Source: Sphingobium sp. TKS
Lineage (GTDB): Bacteria > Pseudomonadota > Alphaproteobacteria > Sphingomonadales > Sphingomonadaceae
Length of the DNA stretch: 64,000 nucleotides
Direction of reading: 5' to 3'
NCBI RefSeq assembly: GCF_001563265.1
Contig: NZ_CP005084.1
Coordinates: 876,001 to 940,000, forward strand
Of this stretch, positions 28,685 to 37,456 are shown piece by piece; position 1 is the first letter of the stretch, and every line of letters starts with the position of its first letter. The notes beneath the pieces are model-generated. The model was not told the DNA's origin and did not search any database. It saw only the letters and a list, made by a program, of their open reading frames with translations. Made by a program: the position numbers and the translations under genes.

Positions 28685-30910
28685 CTAGAAGTGGTATCCG
28701 AACGACGCGCCGATCTGCCGCGGCGGCTGATACTGGCTGAGCGCGAGCGATCCGATCAGCGCCGACACCACGATCACATTCGATTTGACCTGTTTGTTGG
28801 TGATGTTCTTCGCAAACAGGCTCGCCGTGATTCGCCGGTCTTCACTTTCATAGTTCAGGGACAGGTTGAGCTTGCCCACCGCTGACTGCGACGAGACCGG
28901 GATGTTGAACTCGCTGAAATACAGCCGTGACTTCCAGTCGTAACGGGCACCCAGCGTGACCTTGCCCGATGAGAGCGGCACGTCGTAATAGCCGCCGGCG
29001 CTAAAGCTGTAACGAGGCGCCTGGGGCAAGCTGTTGCCATCAAGATCGAACCTGCGCGTGCCATCGGGATCAATCGTTCCCAGATCGGGGCGAGCCGGAT
29101 CGCCGGTGCGGAAGCGATCGAAGGTCGCATGGAGATAGGCGCCCGACACCTCGAACCGCAGCGCCTCGACGGGCCGGATGACGGTTTCGGCCTCGATGCC
29201 GTAGATGGTTGCCTTCGCGGCGTTGACGACCTGTGTCGACGCGCCATTGATCTGGTTCACCTGAAGATTATCATACTTCATGTGGAACGCAGCGATGTTG
29301 GCCTGCAATCCGTGATCGAAGAACCAGCCTTTCAGGCCAGCTTCAAGGTTGGTGTTCTTTTCCGGATCGAAGGCGGGAGCAAGACCGCCGGCCGAAAAGC
29401 CGCCGCCCTTGTAGCCAGTGGCATATTTCACATAGGCGTCGAGCCTCGTGCTGAAGGCATAGGATGCACCCACTTCATAGGTGACCTGACTGGACGAGGT
29501 GCTCTGCCTCGGCAGGATACCGACGTAGCTATTATAATCGTCGAGATCGACCTTCTTGTCGTGCGTGTATCGCAGGCCGGCAAAAACCTTTGCCTCGGGC
29601 GTCAGCGCATATTGGGCATGCCCGAAGAAGGCGTAGGAAGTGGTGTTGATCTTCGCACCCAGATCGACTGGCATGGGCAGCAGGCTGATCGGAACCGAAA
29701 TATCCTGCTTCAGCTTTTCATGAAAATAGTTGGTGCCGATGATATAGGTGAACGGCTTGGACGCGTCGGACGTGTAAAGCAGTTCGCCATAATATTGATG
29801 GGTCTTGTTGTTGAAGTCGGAATAGGTGTGGAGCGCGTCGGTTCCGTCGCCGTCCTGAATATTGTGGATCTTGGTGTCCGCATAGGAGCCAAGCGCCTTG
29901 AGATCGCCGCTCCCCAGCGCCCAGTTCAGCGTCAGGTTGACATTCTTGCCTTCGACCCGCCTCATCGCTTCATTGTTGTACACTTCGCGCTTGCTGACAC
30001 TTCCAAGCGGTTGCCCGACGAGAATTGCGGGAAGAGGCTGGTCGGGGTCGGGCGTGCCTTCGAGGAAGGTTGCCGGGCCGTTGGAGTGATCGCGCTGATA
30101 TTCGACAAGCAGCCGGGCATTGAAGCTGTCGGAAGGCTCCCATTTGATCTGGCCGCGAACCGACTGGTTGTTCGCGTCGTCCAGTCGGCCCGGCGCGTTG
30201 GACGTGACAAGATTGTTCGAATAGCCGGGGCTGTAGGTCTCCGGCGTCGACAGGTTCTTCGTGTAGCCGCGGTTATAGGTCTGCTGGGCGGACAGGCGGG
30301 CGGTCCATTTACCCGATGCATCGAGCGCACCGCTGACATAGCCTGACGTGTTGATCCGGCCTGGATCAATGCCCGCCGTGACATCGAAGCCGTAATGCAA
30401 TTCCCGGGTCGGCTCGTTCGGGATGATATTCACGGCCCCGCCCGTGGCGTTACGGCCAAAGAGCGTGCCCTGGGGACCGCGAAGAACCTCCACACGCGCC
30501 ACGTCCAGGAACGTCGACAATGTGAGCGCGGGCTGGGCCATGTAAACGCCGTCTACCTGGATGGAGACGCCCGCATCGGATCCGGCGTTGATGGACGACC
30601 CATTGCCGATGCCTCTGATCGCGACGTTCGCTGAGTTGTAGCTATTGCCGATCTGGATGTTCGGATTGGGACCGACAAGATCCGTCAGCGCCACCGTCTG
30701 AGCGGCACGCAGCTTGTCGCCAGAATAAGCCGAAACCGCGATAGGCGTTTTCAGGATAGTCTCGCTTCGGCGGGATGCGGTAACCACGATGTCCTCTAAC
30801 TGCTCCTGACCGCTTCGCCCCTGCGCGGGCGCGTCGGGCGTCTGCGCATGAGCAGCCGGAACAACGGCAGCCCCGCAGAGCAACGCAAGCACGCAATAGC
30901 CTTTCGTCAT
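28685..30910 (-). CDS. TonB-dependent receptor (island copy 2)
   Basis: A 741-residue outer-membrane receptor heading the long catabolic series. It has a signal peptide (VLALLCGAAVVPAAHAQ), TonB-box EDIVVTASRR, plug motifs TPIAVSAYSGDKL and LRGPQGTLFGRNATGG, and a barrel ending ASFGYHF. It is a close homologue of the 4743-7001 receptor; long stretches of plug match, for example LVGPNPNIQIGNSYNS here against LVGPSPNIQIGNSYNS there. A strong GGAGGGG ribosome site precedes the ATG. It probably imports the compound that the downstream enzymes degrade. Confidence 0.93.
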   Translation of the reverse strand: MTKGYCVLALLCGAAVVPAAHAQTPDAPAQGRSGQEQLEDIVVTASRRSETILKTPIAVSAYSGDKLRAAQTVALTDLVGPNPNIQIGNSYNSANVAIRGIGNGSSINAGSDAGVSIQVDGVYMAQPALTLSTFLDVARVEVLRGPQGTLFGRNATGGAVNIIPNEPTRELHYGFDVTAGIDPGRINTSGYVSGALDASGKWTARLSAQQTYNRGYTKNLSTPETYSPGYSNNLVTSNAPGRLDDANNQSVRGQIKWEPSDSFNARLLVEYQRDHSNGPATFLEGTPDPDQPLPAILVGQPLGSVSKREVYNNEAMRRVEGKNVNLTLNWALGSGDLKALGSYADTKIHNIQDGDGTDALHTYSDFNNKTHQYYGELLYTSDASKPFTYIIGTNYFHEKLKQDISVPISLLPMPVDLGAKINTTSYAFFGHAQYALTPEAKVFAGLRYTHDKKVDLDDYNSYVGILPRQSTSSSQVTYEVGASYAFSTRLDAYVKYATGYKGGGFSAGGLAPAFDPEKNTNLEAGLKGWFFDHGLQANIAAFHMKYDNLQVNQINGASTQVVNAAKATIYGIEAETVIRPVEALRFEVSGAYLHATFDRFRTGDPARPDLGTIDPDGTRRFDLDGNSLPQAPRYSFSAGGYYDVPLSSGKVTLGARYDWKSRLYFSEFNIPVSSQSAVGKLNLSLNYESEDRRITASLFAKNITNKQVKSNVIVVSALIGSLALSQYQPPRQIGASFGYHF

Positions 30911-31001
30911 GATACCCCTCCATCAGTTTTGTCTTTTTGTGCTGATTCGCGTTGTATTGATTTCGGCTCGATGGAGAATGATGGTTGATCGCACCCGCGA
31001 T

Positions 31002-31016
31002 GTCGCAATTTGCCGC
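31002..31016 (-). promoter_or_regulatory. Recurrent TCGCAATTT-like site, copy 3 (TonB receptor operon)
   Basis: GTCGCAATTTGCCGC lies about 92-106 bases upstream of the receptor start. Together with copy 2 it defines the clearest version of the recurring sequence. A candidate operator or activator site for the operon. Confidence 0.4.
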
Positions 31017-31049
31017 AAGGAGGAAATCGCGTTTCGATCAATCGGCTTA

Positions 31050-31131
31050 GAGCCTGTTTGAAAATGCGCCTATTGGCGCATTGCGGCACCAGCCTCGGAA
31101 ATCGCTCTTCCGCGATTTCTCAAACGGACTC
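31050..31131. mobile_element. 82-base MITE-like element with TTA target duplication
   Basis: The ends are imperfect inverted repeats: GAGCCTGTTTGA on the left and, reading inward from the right, GAGTCCGTTTGA. TTA flanks both sides (31047-31049 and 31132-31134). Inside are two strong hairpins: AATGCGCC/GGCGCATT at 31063-31082 and GAAATCGC/GCGATTTC at 31098-31119. There is no coding capacity, so this is a miniature inverted-repeat element (ends reminiscent of IS5-family elements) or a palindromic repeat. The right-hand TTA supplies the stop codon of the TetR gene. Confidence 0.6.
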
Positions 31132-32448
31132 TTACACCCAGAAACGGCCGGAGGAGATCATGGTCAGATCATGGGCAAACTCCCGGCGCACATGGGCCAG
31201 ATCCTCCGTCCGCGAACCGCTGGCCACCAGCCGGATCAGTTTTCCGGTGAACAACGCCTGAGACAGTAGCGGATCGAGGGGCCGCAGCGACGAGGAGATC
31301 GGTGTCAAAAGACGCCGCCAGGCGCTGTGCTGGTCCGCAATGTCGGCCCAGATCGCCGATTGCAGCGACGGCTGGCGGCTGGCTTCAAGCCAAACCCGGT
31401 AGATTGCGAGACTTTCCAGCGCATATTCCGTCGCTTCGCGGAAGAAGATGACGGTCGTTCGATCGATCAGCCTTTCAAGGCTTTCTTCCCCGCGCTCCAG
31501 CGAGGCAACGATGCGATAGCGATCCTTCGCATTTTCAAACAGGCGATGCTGGGCGGCTTCGATCAGGCTGGCGGTTGTGGGAAAGTGGTAAAAGGCTCCG
31601 GACGGCGAAAGCCCCGCCTTGCTGGCCATGGCCTTGAGGCCGATCGCCGTCTGCCCCTTCGAAACCAGTTCATCCAGGGTCGCCGTCAGGATCGCCTCCC
31701 GCGTCACCGCCGACTTGCCGGTCAGCCGCGCAGGCTTGGCGGCGGGAGCCTTCTCGCCATGTCCCCACCGGTCGAGGGGGTCTTCGCCGCCATCGAACAC
31801 CGCCCTCAGATCGTCCTCGGTAGGACGAAGAACCAGCACGAAAAGAAGAAGTCCGACCGTTATGTCACCATAGGATCGCGCAGCCAGTTCGTTGTCGTCA
31901 CCGCCTGATGAAAAGGCCCATTCGCTCCAGACTTTTGCTGCGGCAGCGAACCAACGGCGGGCCAGCGCAAGAGATTCTGGGTGGCGTGGCGCATCCAGCA
32001 TGATTTCGGTCCAGCAGGCGCTTCGCACTCGTTGCTCTCTGCCCACTTTGATCAGGAATTCCACAAGCCAGGATCGGGGGCACCCCGCCCCTCCCTTCCC
32101 GCTCGGCCCGGCAGCGTCATCGCGGGGAAGAAGCAGCGTGTCTTCATCCAGCATTTCCTGTGAAGCAGCGGCCAGGATGTCGAACTTGCTGGCGAAATGG
32201 TAAGTTGTCGACGCCAGGGAAACGCCTGCGGTGCGAGCGATCTCCCGGTGCGTCATGCCCGCAATCCCGCGATCCGCCAAAACGAGGATCGCCCCTTCGA
32301 TGATCCGTTTGCGGGTTTCGACTGACCTCGCCTGAGCAGGCGCTCGCTTTGGCCCACGTGTCCTCACGCGCGTGCCGGGGATGGTGGAAAGGCGTCGGGT
32401 CACGGGCAATTCAGGACTATCCTCTACTAAGACATGGATGGCAGGCAT
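31132..32448 (-). CDS. Tandem-domain TetR-family regulator
   Basis: A 438-residue protein with two TetR-type units in one chain, against about 200 residues for a normal member. The first DNA-binding helix-turn-helix lies near residues 44-90 (MTHREIARTAGVSLASTTYHF), the second near 255-305 (LKAMASKAGLSPSGAFYHF). Each is followed by a helical ligand-binding-type region. A single chain could act as a pseudo-dimer, or recognise an asymmetric operator. The gene diverges from the AraC gene; the start is uncertain because the first 40 residues are poorly structured. Its stop codon lies in a TTA that flanks a MITE-like element. Likely controls the adjacent catabolic units. Confidence 0.85.
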   Translation of the reverse strand: MPAIHVLVEDSPELPVTRRLSTIPGTRVRTRGPKRAPAQARSVETRKRIIEGAILVLADRGIAGMTHREIARTAGVSLASTTYHFASKFDILAAASQEMLDEDTLLLPRDDAAGPSGKGGAGCPRSWLVEFLIKVGREQRVRSACWTEIMLDAPRHPESLALARRWFAAAAKVWSEWAFSSGGDDNELAARSYGDITVGLLLFVLVLRPTEDDLRAVFDGGEDPLDRWGHGEKAPAAKPARLTGKSAVTREAILTATLDELVSKGQTAIGLKAMASKAGLSPSGAFYHFPTTASLIEAAQHRLFENAKDRYRIVASLERGEESLERLIDRTTVIFFREATEYALESLAIYRVWLEASRQPSLQSAIWADIADQHSAWRRLLTPISSSLRPLDPLLSQALFTGKLIRLVASGSRTEDLAHVRREFAHDLTMISSGRFWV

Positions 32449-32533
32449 TGCCTTGAACCAGTTTTTGTCCTATAGTACAAATTATTTCAAGGACTGGCTT
32501 CGCAACGACGAGCCGCCAACAGAGAGGCTGGAT

Positions 32534-33658
32534 ATGAAAGCGAACCTCTGCCGAGTTCAGGATTCAAGCGGCTATCCGTCGATGTTCGGCTCTCAGACAT
32601 GGCCCAGCGCGATGCAGGATAGCCGGTCGGTCCTGTTTTCAACCGCAGCCCGTAATTTCGGCGCCGAACAACTTTCCAGACATTATGTCGAAACATTTTT
32701 CGGCGTGGAACGGGCGCGCGCGCTGATGGCGGGAGCCGGGCTGTGCGATGCGCTGGGCCAACTGCCCGCGAGCATTTCCCGTGTGGATTTCTGGAACCTG
32801 TGTGTCGATGGAATTTACAAATATGACGATGAGGGACACGGGTGCACCCCCCGGCCACTACCGAAGGGCAGTTGGACCGTGATCTTCACCGCGGTGAACC
32901 ACATGGATTCGGTGAGCGAAGGACTGAAGCGCTTCTGCGAGTTCGTTCAGGTCATTCCCTCCGGCATGACGGTATCGGTCGGCTATGGCTCCGACGGCCT
33001 TAGCATTACCTACGCGATGAATGATCTGTCCGAACGGGGCGAAATCTATGTCGAGCTGATCGCGATGGTGTTTCATTGCGTCCTGGTCTGGGGCACGGGC
33101 CAATGGATCGAACCCGTCCGCACGAGGCTGTCGAGCCTGTTGGGCGATCGCAACGAGTCGCTTCTGACCGGACTTGCAACCAGTTGCTGGAGGCACGGAA
33201 CCGGCGTCTCCATGGTCTATCCCAAGGAAATTCTCAACCTGCCGCTCGGCGTGCGTCGCTACAAGAGCTTCTCCTTCCACGAATCGTCCGTCTTCATGGA
33301 AATCGCGCAGAGATCGCCGCGCTCGGTGAGTTCGGATGCGTCCAGTTCGATCGTCGATGAATTGCGCGTGCTGATGCAGGAGGAAATTCCCAATCAGCGT
33401 GTCGCGGCCCGCAAGCTCGGGATGAGCGCAGCGACCTTGCAGCGCCGGCTCACGCAGGAAGGAACGAGTTTCCGTGAACTTTCCCGGGAAGTCCGGATGC
33501 GGAAGCTCTGCACCCTGCTGGCGACGGATGCCAATCTGGACGACATCGCGTTCGATCTCGGTTTTTCGGATCGCCGCAGTCTCTGGCGCGCCTGCTTCGA
33601 CTGGCTCGGCATGTCGCCGACAGCCTACCGGCTGCAACGACGCCTGTGTGACAACTAG
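32534..33658 (+). CDS. AraC-family transcriptional regulator
   Basis: The protein (374 aa) has an N-terminal effector domain (about 1-260) of the arabinose-binding-like type and a C-terminal AraC helix-turn-helix pair (about 280-374: VAARKLGMSAATLQRRL, then LDDIAFDLGFSDRRSLWRACFDWLG). The ATG at 32534 is preceded by GAGAGGCTGG; an open frame reaches back to 32372, overlapping the divergent TetR gene. Proteins of this length usually activate an adjacent catabolic operon on binding its substrate. Confidence 0.88.
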   Translation: MKANLCRVQDSSGYPSMFGSQTWPSAMQDSRSVLFSTAARNFGAEQLSRHYVETFFGVERARALMAGAGLCDALGQLPASISRVDFWNLCVDGIYKYDDEGHGCTPRPLPKGSWTVIFTAVNHMDSVSEGLKRFCEFVQVIPSGMTVSVGYGSDGLSITYAMNDLSERGEIYVELIAMVFHCVLVWGTGQWIEPVRTRLSSLLGDRNESLLTGLATSCWRHGTGVSMVYPKEILNLPLGVRRYKSFSFHESSVFMEIAQRSPRSVSSDASSSIVDELRVLMQEEIPNQRVAARKLGMSAATLQRRLTQEGTSFRELSREVRMRKLCTLLATDANLDDIAFDLGFSDRRSLWRACFDWLGMSPTAYRLQRRLCDN

Positions 33659-33689
33659 ACCGGAGCGCGCGCTGGTGCGGACAGACCTG

Positions 33690-33796
33690 CTAGAGCGTTT
33701 TCTAAGCAGATAGAATCATCTGCTGACTCGGAAAACGCGGCAAAACAAAGGTCTAGAGCAGCCGATCCGATGCAATCGGGTCGGATTCTGCTCTAG
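33690..33796. repeat. Double palindromic intergenic repeat / terminator
   Basis: Two nested hairpins lie between convergent genes. The first has GCGTTTTC / GAAAACGC outer and AGCAGAT / ATCTGCT inner arms (about 33695-33738). The second has CTAGAGCAG / CTGCTCTAG arms at 33753-33796. CTAGAGC occurs at both the start and middle. The arrangement resembles dispersed alphaproteobacterial palindromic elements and could end transcription in both directions. The last arm includes the stop codon of the hydrolase gene. Confidence 0.6.
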
Positions 33797-34644
33797 GCAG
33801 GACTATCCGCGCCCTGCCTTATATGGTCGAGCAGCAGATTCGACACGATGTCGGGGCATTGATCGACGATGAAATGTCCCGCCCCTTCAACGGTCACGAA
33901 CCGGAACGGTCCGGTGACATAGTCGGACGTCAGTTCCGCCGCATATCGCCCGACCGTCGCGTCTTCGGTGCCCCAGATGTAGAGGGTCGGCAGGTCGATA
34001 GGGGGCGTCTCGGCACCCGTGAAGCCGCTGGCGCGATACCAGTTGATGGCGCCTTCCACGCCGCCCGGCTCGGCAAGCTTGGCGATATGCACCGCCGCGA
34101 TCTCTGGCGGCACATGCTGGGTTTCCAAAGCCTCCCGCAAGGGGCGAAGCCCGTCAATGCGCATCCGGGCATAGGCGTCCGGATCCTTCAGGAATCGGTG
34201 ATGGCGGGATCGCTCTGGCTGCTCCGGGTCTTCCGCCATCGCCCGCGCGAAAGCCGCCGGATGGGGCCGCGACAATATGCTCAGGGTGCGAATCCTGTCC
34301 GGATGAGCCGACGCGAGCAACCACGCGATCTGCCCGCCCCAATCATGTCCGACCAGATGGAAGTCAGCAATGCCCAGCGCCTGCATGAGGTCCGCCGCAT
34401 CCTGGACGATGAGTTCCACGCGATAGGAATCCTGCTCTGCGGGGCGCGCGCCCGTGGAATAGCCACGCTGGTCGGGCGCTATGACGCGAAATCCCGCAGC
34501 CGACAGAGCCTCTACCTGAGGATGCCACATATAGCGCGATTCCGGGAAGCCATGTAGCAGCAGAACGGTCTGCTCATTGCCGTGACCCGCAATGTCGACG
34601 GTGAATTCAAGGCCATTCAGGCTGACGCAACGCGTTTCGATCAT
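33793..34644 (-). CDS. Epoxide hydrolase-like alpha/beta hydrolase
   Basis: A 283-residue soluble alpha/beta hydrolase of the epoxide hydrolase group. It has the oxyanion HGFPES (HGFPESRYMWHPQV), DQRGYSTGARP, the nucleophilic Asp in VGHDWGGQIAWLL, a second acid near WGTEDATVG and the catalytic His in GAGHFIVDQCPD. The lid domain region (about 130-200) is typical. Asp as nucleophile indicates epoxide hydrolysis to a diol or dehalogenation rather than ester cleavage. It is 20 bases downstream of the HD-domain gene in a minus-strand unit. Confidence 0.9.
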   Translation of the reverse strand: MIETRCVSLNGLEFTVDIAGHGNEQTVLLLHGFPESRYMWHPQVEALSAAGFRVIAPDQRGYSTGARPAEQDSYRVELIVQDAADLMQALGIADFHLVGHDWGGQIAWLLASAHPDRIRTLSILSRPHPAAFARAMAEDPEQPERSRHHRFLKDPDAYARMRIDGLRPLREALETQHVPPEIAAVHIAKLAEPGGVEGAINWYRASGFTGAETPPIDLPTLYIWGTEDATVGRYAAELTSDYVTGPFRFVTVEGAGHFIVDQCPDIVSNLLLDHIRQGADSPA

Positions 34645-34664
34645 GTCTGTCTGCTATCGGCCGA

Positions 34665-35264
34665 TTATTCTGCGGTCGGGCTTTTGTAGAACGAATATCG
34701 CATCGTCGAGAAAAGCCGGTGGACCATCGGTTCGAACGCTTCGAGCGGCATGGTGTCGTAATTGGCGTCGAAGGCGGACTGATCGTAAAGGTGACAGAAA
34801 TCCGCCGTATACTCAAAGTGCGGGTGCCCCCTGAACTTGTCCCGCATATGCTGGTCTTCACCGATATGATGGAAGAAATAATAGCCCTGGAAGATGGCGT
34901 GCTTTTCCACCATCCAGTGGTTCTTTTCCGAGACATAGGGCTTCAGGATCGCGGCGGCGAGATCCGCATGATTGCCTGAACCCAGCGTGTCGCCAATGTC
35001 GTGCAGCAGAGCGCACACGACATATTCCTCGTCCATTCCCGCCCGATAGGCGCGCGTGGCGGTTTGGACGCTATGTTCCAGCCGATCCACGGGATAGCCG
35101 CCGAAATCACCGTCCAGCAGCTTCAGATGCGTCAGGATCCGGTTGGACAGTCCCGCGTGAAAGGGCTTGTAATGGCTATCGATGATCGCCCAGTCCTCTT
35201 TGGTGGAATCGACCATTTGCGTGAAATGGGTGGTGGCGCCTTCGATTTCCTTGGGGTCGGACAT
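34665..35264 (-). CDS. HD-domain protein (possible PhnZ/MIOX-like diiron oxygenase)
   Basis: A 199-residue HD-fold protein. Metal-ligand candidates occur in the order EHSVQTATRA (His), LLHDIGD (His-Asp), GNHADLAA (His), EKHAIFQGYYFFHH (His) and FCHLYDQ (Asp). This H...HD...H...H...D set, with the YPVDRLEHS start, resembles mixed-valence diiron oxygenases such as PhnZ and myo-inositol oxygenase as well as plain HD phosphohydrolases. The catabolic setting favours an oxygenase, but that is an inference. The ATG at 35264 follows AAGAAAG; the frame extends to 35315. Confidence 0.8.
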   Translation of the reverse strand: MSDPKEIEGATTHFTQMVDSTKEDWAIIDSHYKPFHAGLSNRILTHLKLLDGDFGGYPVDRLEHSVQTATRAYRAGMDEEYVVCALLHDIGDTLGSGNHADLAAAILKPYVSEKNHWMVEKHAIFQGYYFFHHIGEDQHMRDKFRGHPHFEYTADFCHLYDQSAFDANYDTMPLEAFEPMVHRLFSTMRYSFYKSPTAE

Positions 35265-35330
35265 TATCAGACTTTCTTGTATCAGACGGGATGCGCAATG
35301 GCGCGATAACGCCATCGCGCATGTATTCTG

Positions 35331-36128
35331 TTAGGCATCGAAACCCGGCAGTTCGCGATGGAGGCGACGCAGGCAACCGGGCCAGATCAACTCGTAAGCG
35401 GATTGACCGCCCTCCAGTCGAAGCGGGCCGCGCGCAGCCATCTGGGCGGCCACCGTCTCCTGCGCCTCTTCGGGTGCGATCAGCACCTTGTCGCGCCCCG
35501 CTGTCAGCGCCATGACCTGAATCTTGCAGGCCCGTTCCAGGATGAACATGGTGCGCCAGCAATCGCCAGCGTCCAGGCCAACGGCCAAAGTGCCGTGATT
35601 GCGCAGCAGCATCGCCGCATTGTTGCCAAGGTCGGCGACCAGCCGCTCGCGCTCGTCCCAATCGAGCGCGATGCCTTCATAGTCGTGATAGGCAAGTTCG
35701 GGGAGGACGGCCAGCGCAGTCTGGCTGAGCGGCAGCAACCCTTCCTTCTGTGCCGACACGGCAATGCCCTGGTCGGTATGCAGGTGCATCACGAACTTCA
35801 CATCTTCGCGCGCGCCATGGATCGCGGAGTGAATGGTGAAGCCCGCCGCATTGACCTTGTAGGGCGTATCCTGGACGACTTGGCCGTCCATATCGACCTT
35901 CACGAGCGACGACGCCGTCATTTCCTCGAAGAAGATGCCGTAGGGATTGATGAGGAAATGATGGTCCGGCCCCGGCAGCCGTGCCGATATATGGGTATAG
36001 ACCATATCGTCCCAGCCATGCAGCGCCACAAGCCGGTAGAGCGCGGCGAGATCGACGCGCATCTGCCACTCCGCCTCGCTTACCTGGCTCCTTAATGAAG
36101 GTGTCGGCGACCAAGAACCGTCAGCCAT
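35331..36128 (-). CDS. Class II aldolase/adducin-family protein
   Basis: A 265-residue protein of the class II aldolase/adducin fold, zinc-dependent lyases such as fuculose-phosphate aldolase. It shows the LAALYRLVALHGWDDMVYTHIS N-terminus, the zinc-binding VMHLHTDQG and LLRNHGTLAVG motifs, and ARGPLRLEGG near the end. Substrate unknown; homologues near sphingomonad catabolic genes are usually annotated just as class II aldolase. It lies 67 bases upstream of the HD gene and downstream of the HSL esterase gene on the same strand. Confidence 0.87.
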   Translation of the reverse strand: MADGSWSPTPSLRSQVSEAEWQMRVDLAALYRLVALHGWDDMVYTHISARLPGPDHHFLINPYGIFFEEMTASSLVKVDMDGQVVQDTPYKVNAAGFTIHSAIHGAREDVKFVMHLHTDQGIAVSAQKEGLLPLSQTALAVLPELAYHDYEGIALDWDERERLVADLGNNAAMLLRNHGTLAVGLDAGDCWRTMFILERACKIQVMALTAGRDKVLIAPEEAQETVAAQMAARGPLRLEGGQSAYELIWPGCLRRLHRELPGFDA

Positions 36129-36194
36129 TTCAATCTCCTTTAGCTATTCCATCGAGAAGCGGGCCATCGACATCGGCGGCGAGCAGATTTCCCG

Positions 36195-37229
36195 TCACCT
36201 TCCCGTCCTTGCAAGATAGGCGATGTCGTTGGCGGTGTTGGCGCTAATGTCCGGCGCGCATCTCGGCAAAATCTCGACCGCATGCACCGTCCCGATCAGG
36301 GAACGACAGCGCGCGGGCACCCCGGCCGCCAGCAGCTTGCGATAGAAAGCGACGCCTTCGTCATGAAGGGGATCGCATTCGTTCACGCTGATGACCGTTT
36401 GCGGCAAGCCCTTGAGATCGGCTTCGGACGCGAAGATGGGCCATGCCAGCGGATCCTGACGCTCGAACGCCTCGATACCATAGGCCAAGGTAAGACGGTT
36501 GTTCCCGATGCTGATGAAGATGCCCTCATTATTGTGGGATGAGGGATGGTCGGGATGCGGCCACTGACCGGCGATAAACGGGCAAAGCGAATAAACGCCG
36601 TTTATAAGGCCGATGTCGCCATCGCGATTGAGCTTCAGCGCGGTCGCCAGGGAGAGATTGCCGCCGCCGCTTTCGCCGGCGAGAGTGATCCTGGCAGGAT
36701 CGATCTTCAATTCCTCGGCATGCGCATGGACCCATTTCACGCCCGCGACGCAGTCGTTCAGGCCGGCGGGAAAGGGAGCCACTTCCGGAGCGGACGAGGG
36801 AAGCAGGCTGTTGCGGAAATCGACCATCGCGACCGCCACACCCTGCGCCGCGATGATGCTGCCCCATCCGCGGTAGTTGGGATCGAAGGCCGACAGATAC
36901 GCCATACCGCCGCCATGCATATAATAGACACAGGGCAGGACGTCCGTGCCTTCGGGGCGGATATACTGGATTTTGATTTCATTCCCGTCCGGTTGCGAAA
37001 TGAACGTCTTGGTTTCGTAGACAAGGCCGGCGGATGGAGCGGACTCTTCGCACACGGCCGCCGCGAAGAAGTCGGCATCTGCTGCCACAGCTTCCTGCGC
37101 CTCCGGAGTGTGCATGAACGCGATCACCTCTTCACGTGTGAGCAAGTCGGGCGCAGTCGGCGCCCCATACTCGCCAAAAATAGCTTTGATCCGTGGATCG
37201 ATCCGGTGGTCATTCAAGAGCTTTGTCAT
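36195..37229 (-). CDS. HSL-type alpha/beta hydrolase
   Basis: A 344-residue esterase with the HGGG oxyanion motif (YMHGGGMAYLS), the nucleophile GESGGGNLSLATAL, acid in NECDPLHDEGV and catalytic His in GTVHAVE. The middle includes DFRNSLLPSSAPEVAPFPAGLNDC, typical of HSL members acting on longer acyl or cyclic esters. The start at 37229 is taken because the frame upstream to 37358 has no ribosome site. Probably cytoplasmic; it may open an ester or lactone formed earlier. Confidence 0.88.
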   Translation of the reverse strand: MTKLLNDHRIDPRIKAIFGEYGAPTAPDLLTREEVIAFMHTPEAQEAVAADADFFAAAVCEESAPSAGLVYETKTFISQPDGNEIKIQYIRPEGTDVLPCVYYMHGGGMAYLSAFDPNYRGWGSIIAAQGVAVAMVDFRNSLLPSSAPEVAPFPAGLNDCVAGVKWVHAHAEELKIDPARITLAGESGGGNLSLATALKLNRDGDIGLINGVYSLCPFIAGQWPHPDHPSSHNNEGIFISIGNNRLTLAYGIEAFERQDPLAWPIFASEADLKGLPQTVISVNECDPLHDEGVAFYRKLLAAGVPARCRSLIGTVHAVEILPRCAPDISANTANDIAYLARTGR

Positions 37230-37408
37230 TCTGTGCCTCTCCGCTTTTTTTGCGCATTCCGCCCCATCGCGCGCACGGCTCCATCCATGTGTAGCAGGAC
37301 AGGAACCGATGGACTCGCCTGGAGCCGGGCCGATTATCAGCGCGAACTGCTGCCCCAATCATGCCATCCGCACGCCATGGGGCAATGACCAGCCTTCGCA
37401 ACCCTCTG

Positions 37409-37423
37409 GTCGCGATTTACGGC
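37409..37423 (-). promoter_or_regulatory. Recurrent TCGCAATTT-like site, copy 4 (HSL esterase)
   Basis: GTCGCGATTTACGGC lies about 180-195 bases upstream of the HSL-type esterase start, in a 227-base gap between minus-strand genes. Nothing else of note was seen in that gap. It differs from copy 3 at a few positions only. Confidence 0.3.
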
Positions 37424-37456
37424 ACAGCGCCTTCAACCGCGTGAAATTCGGCGGGA

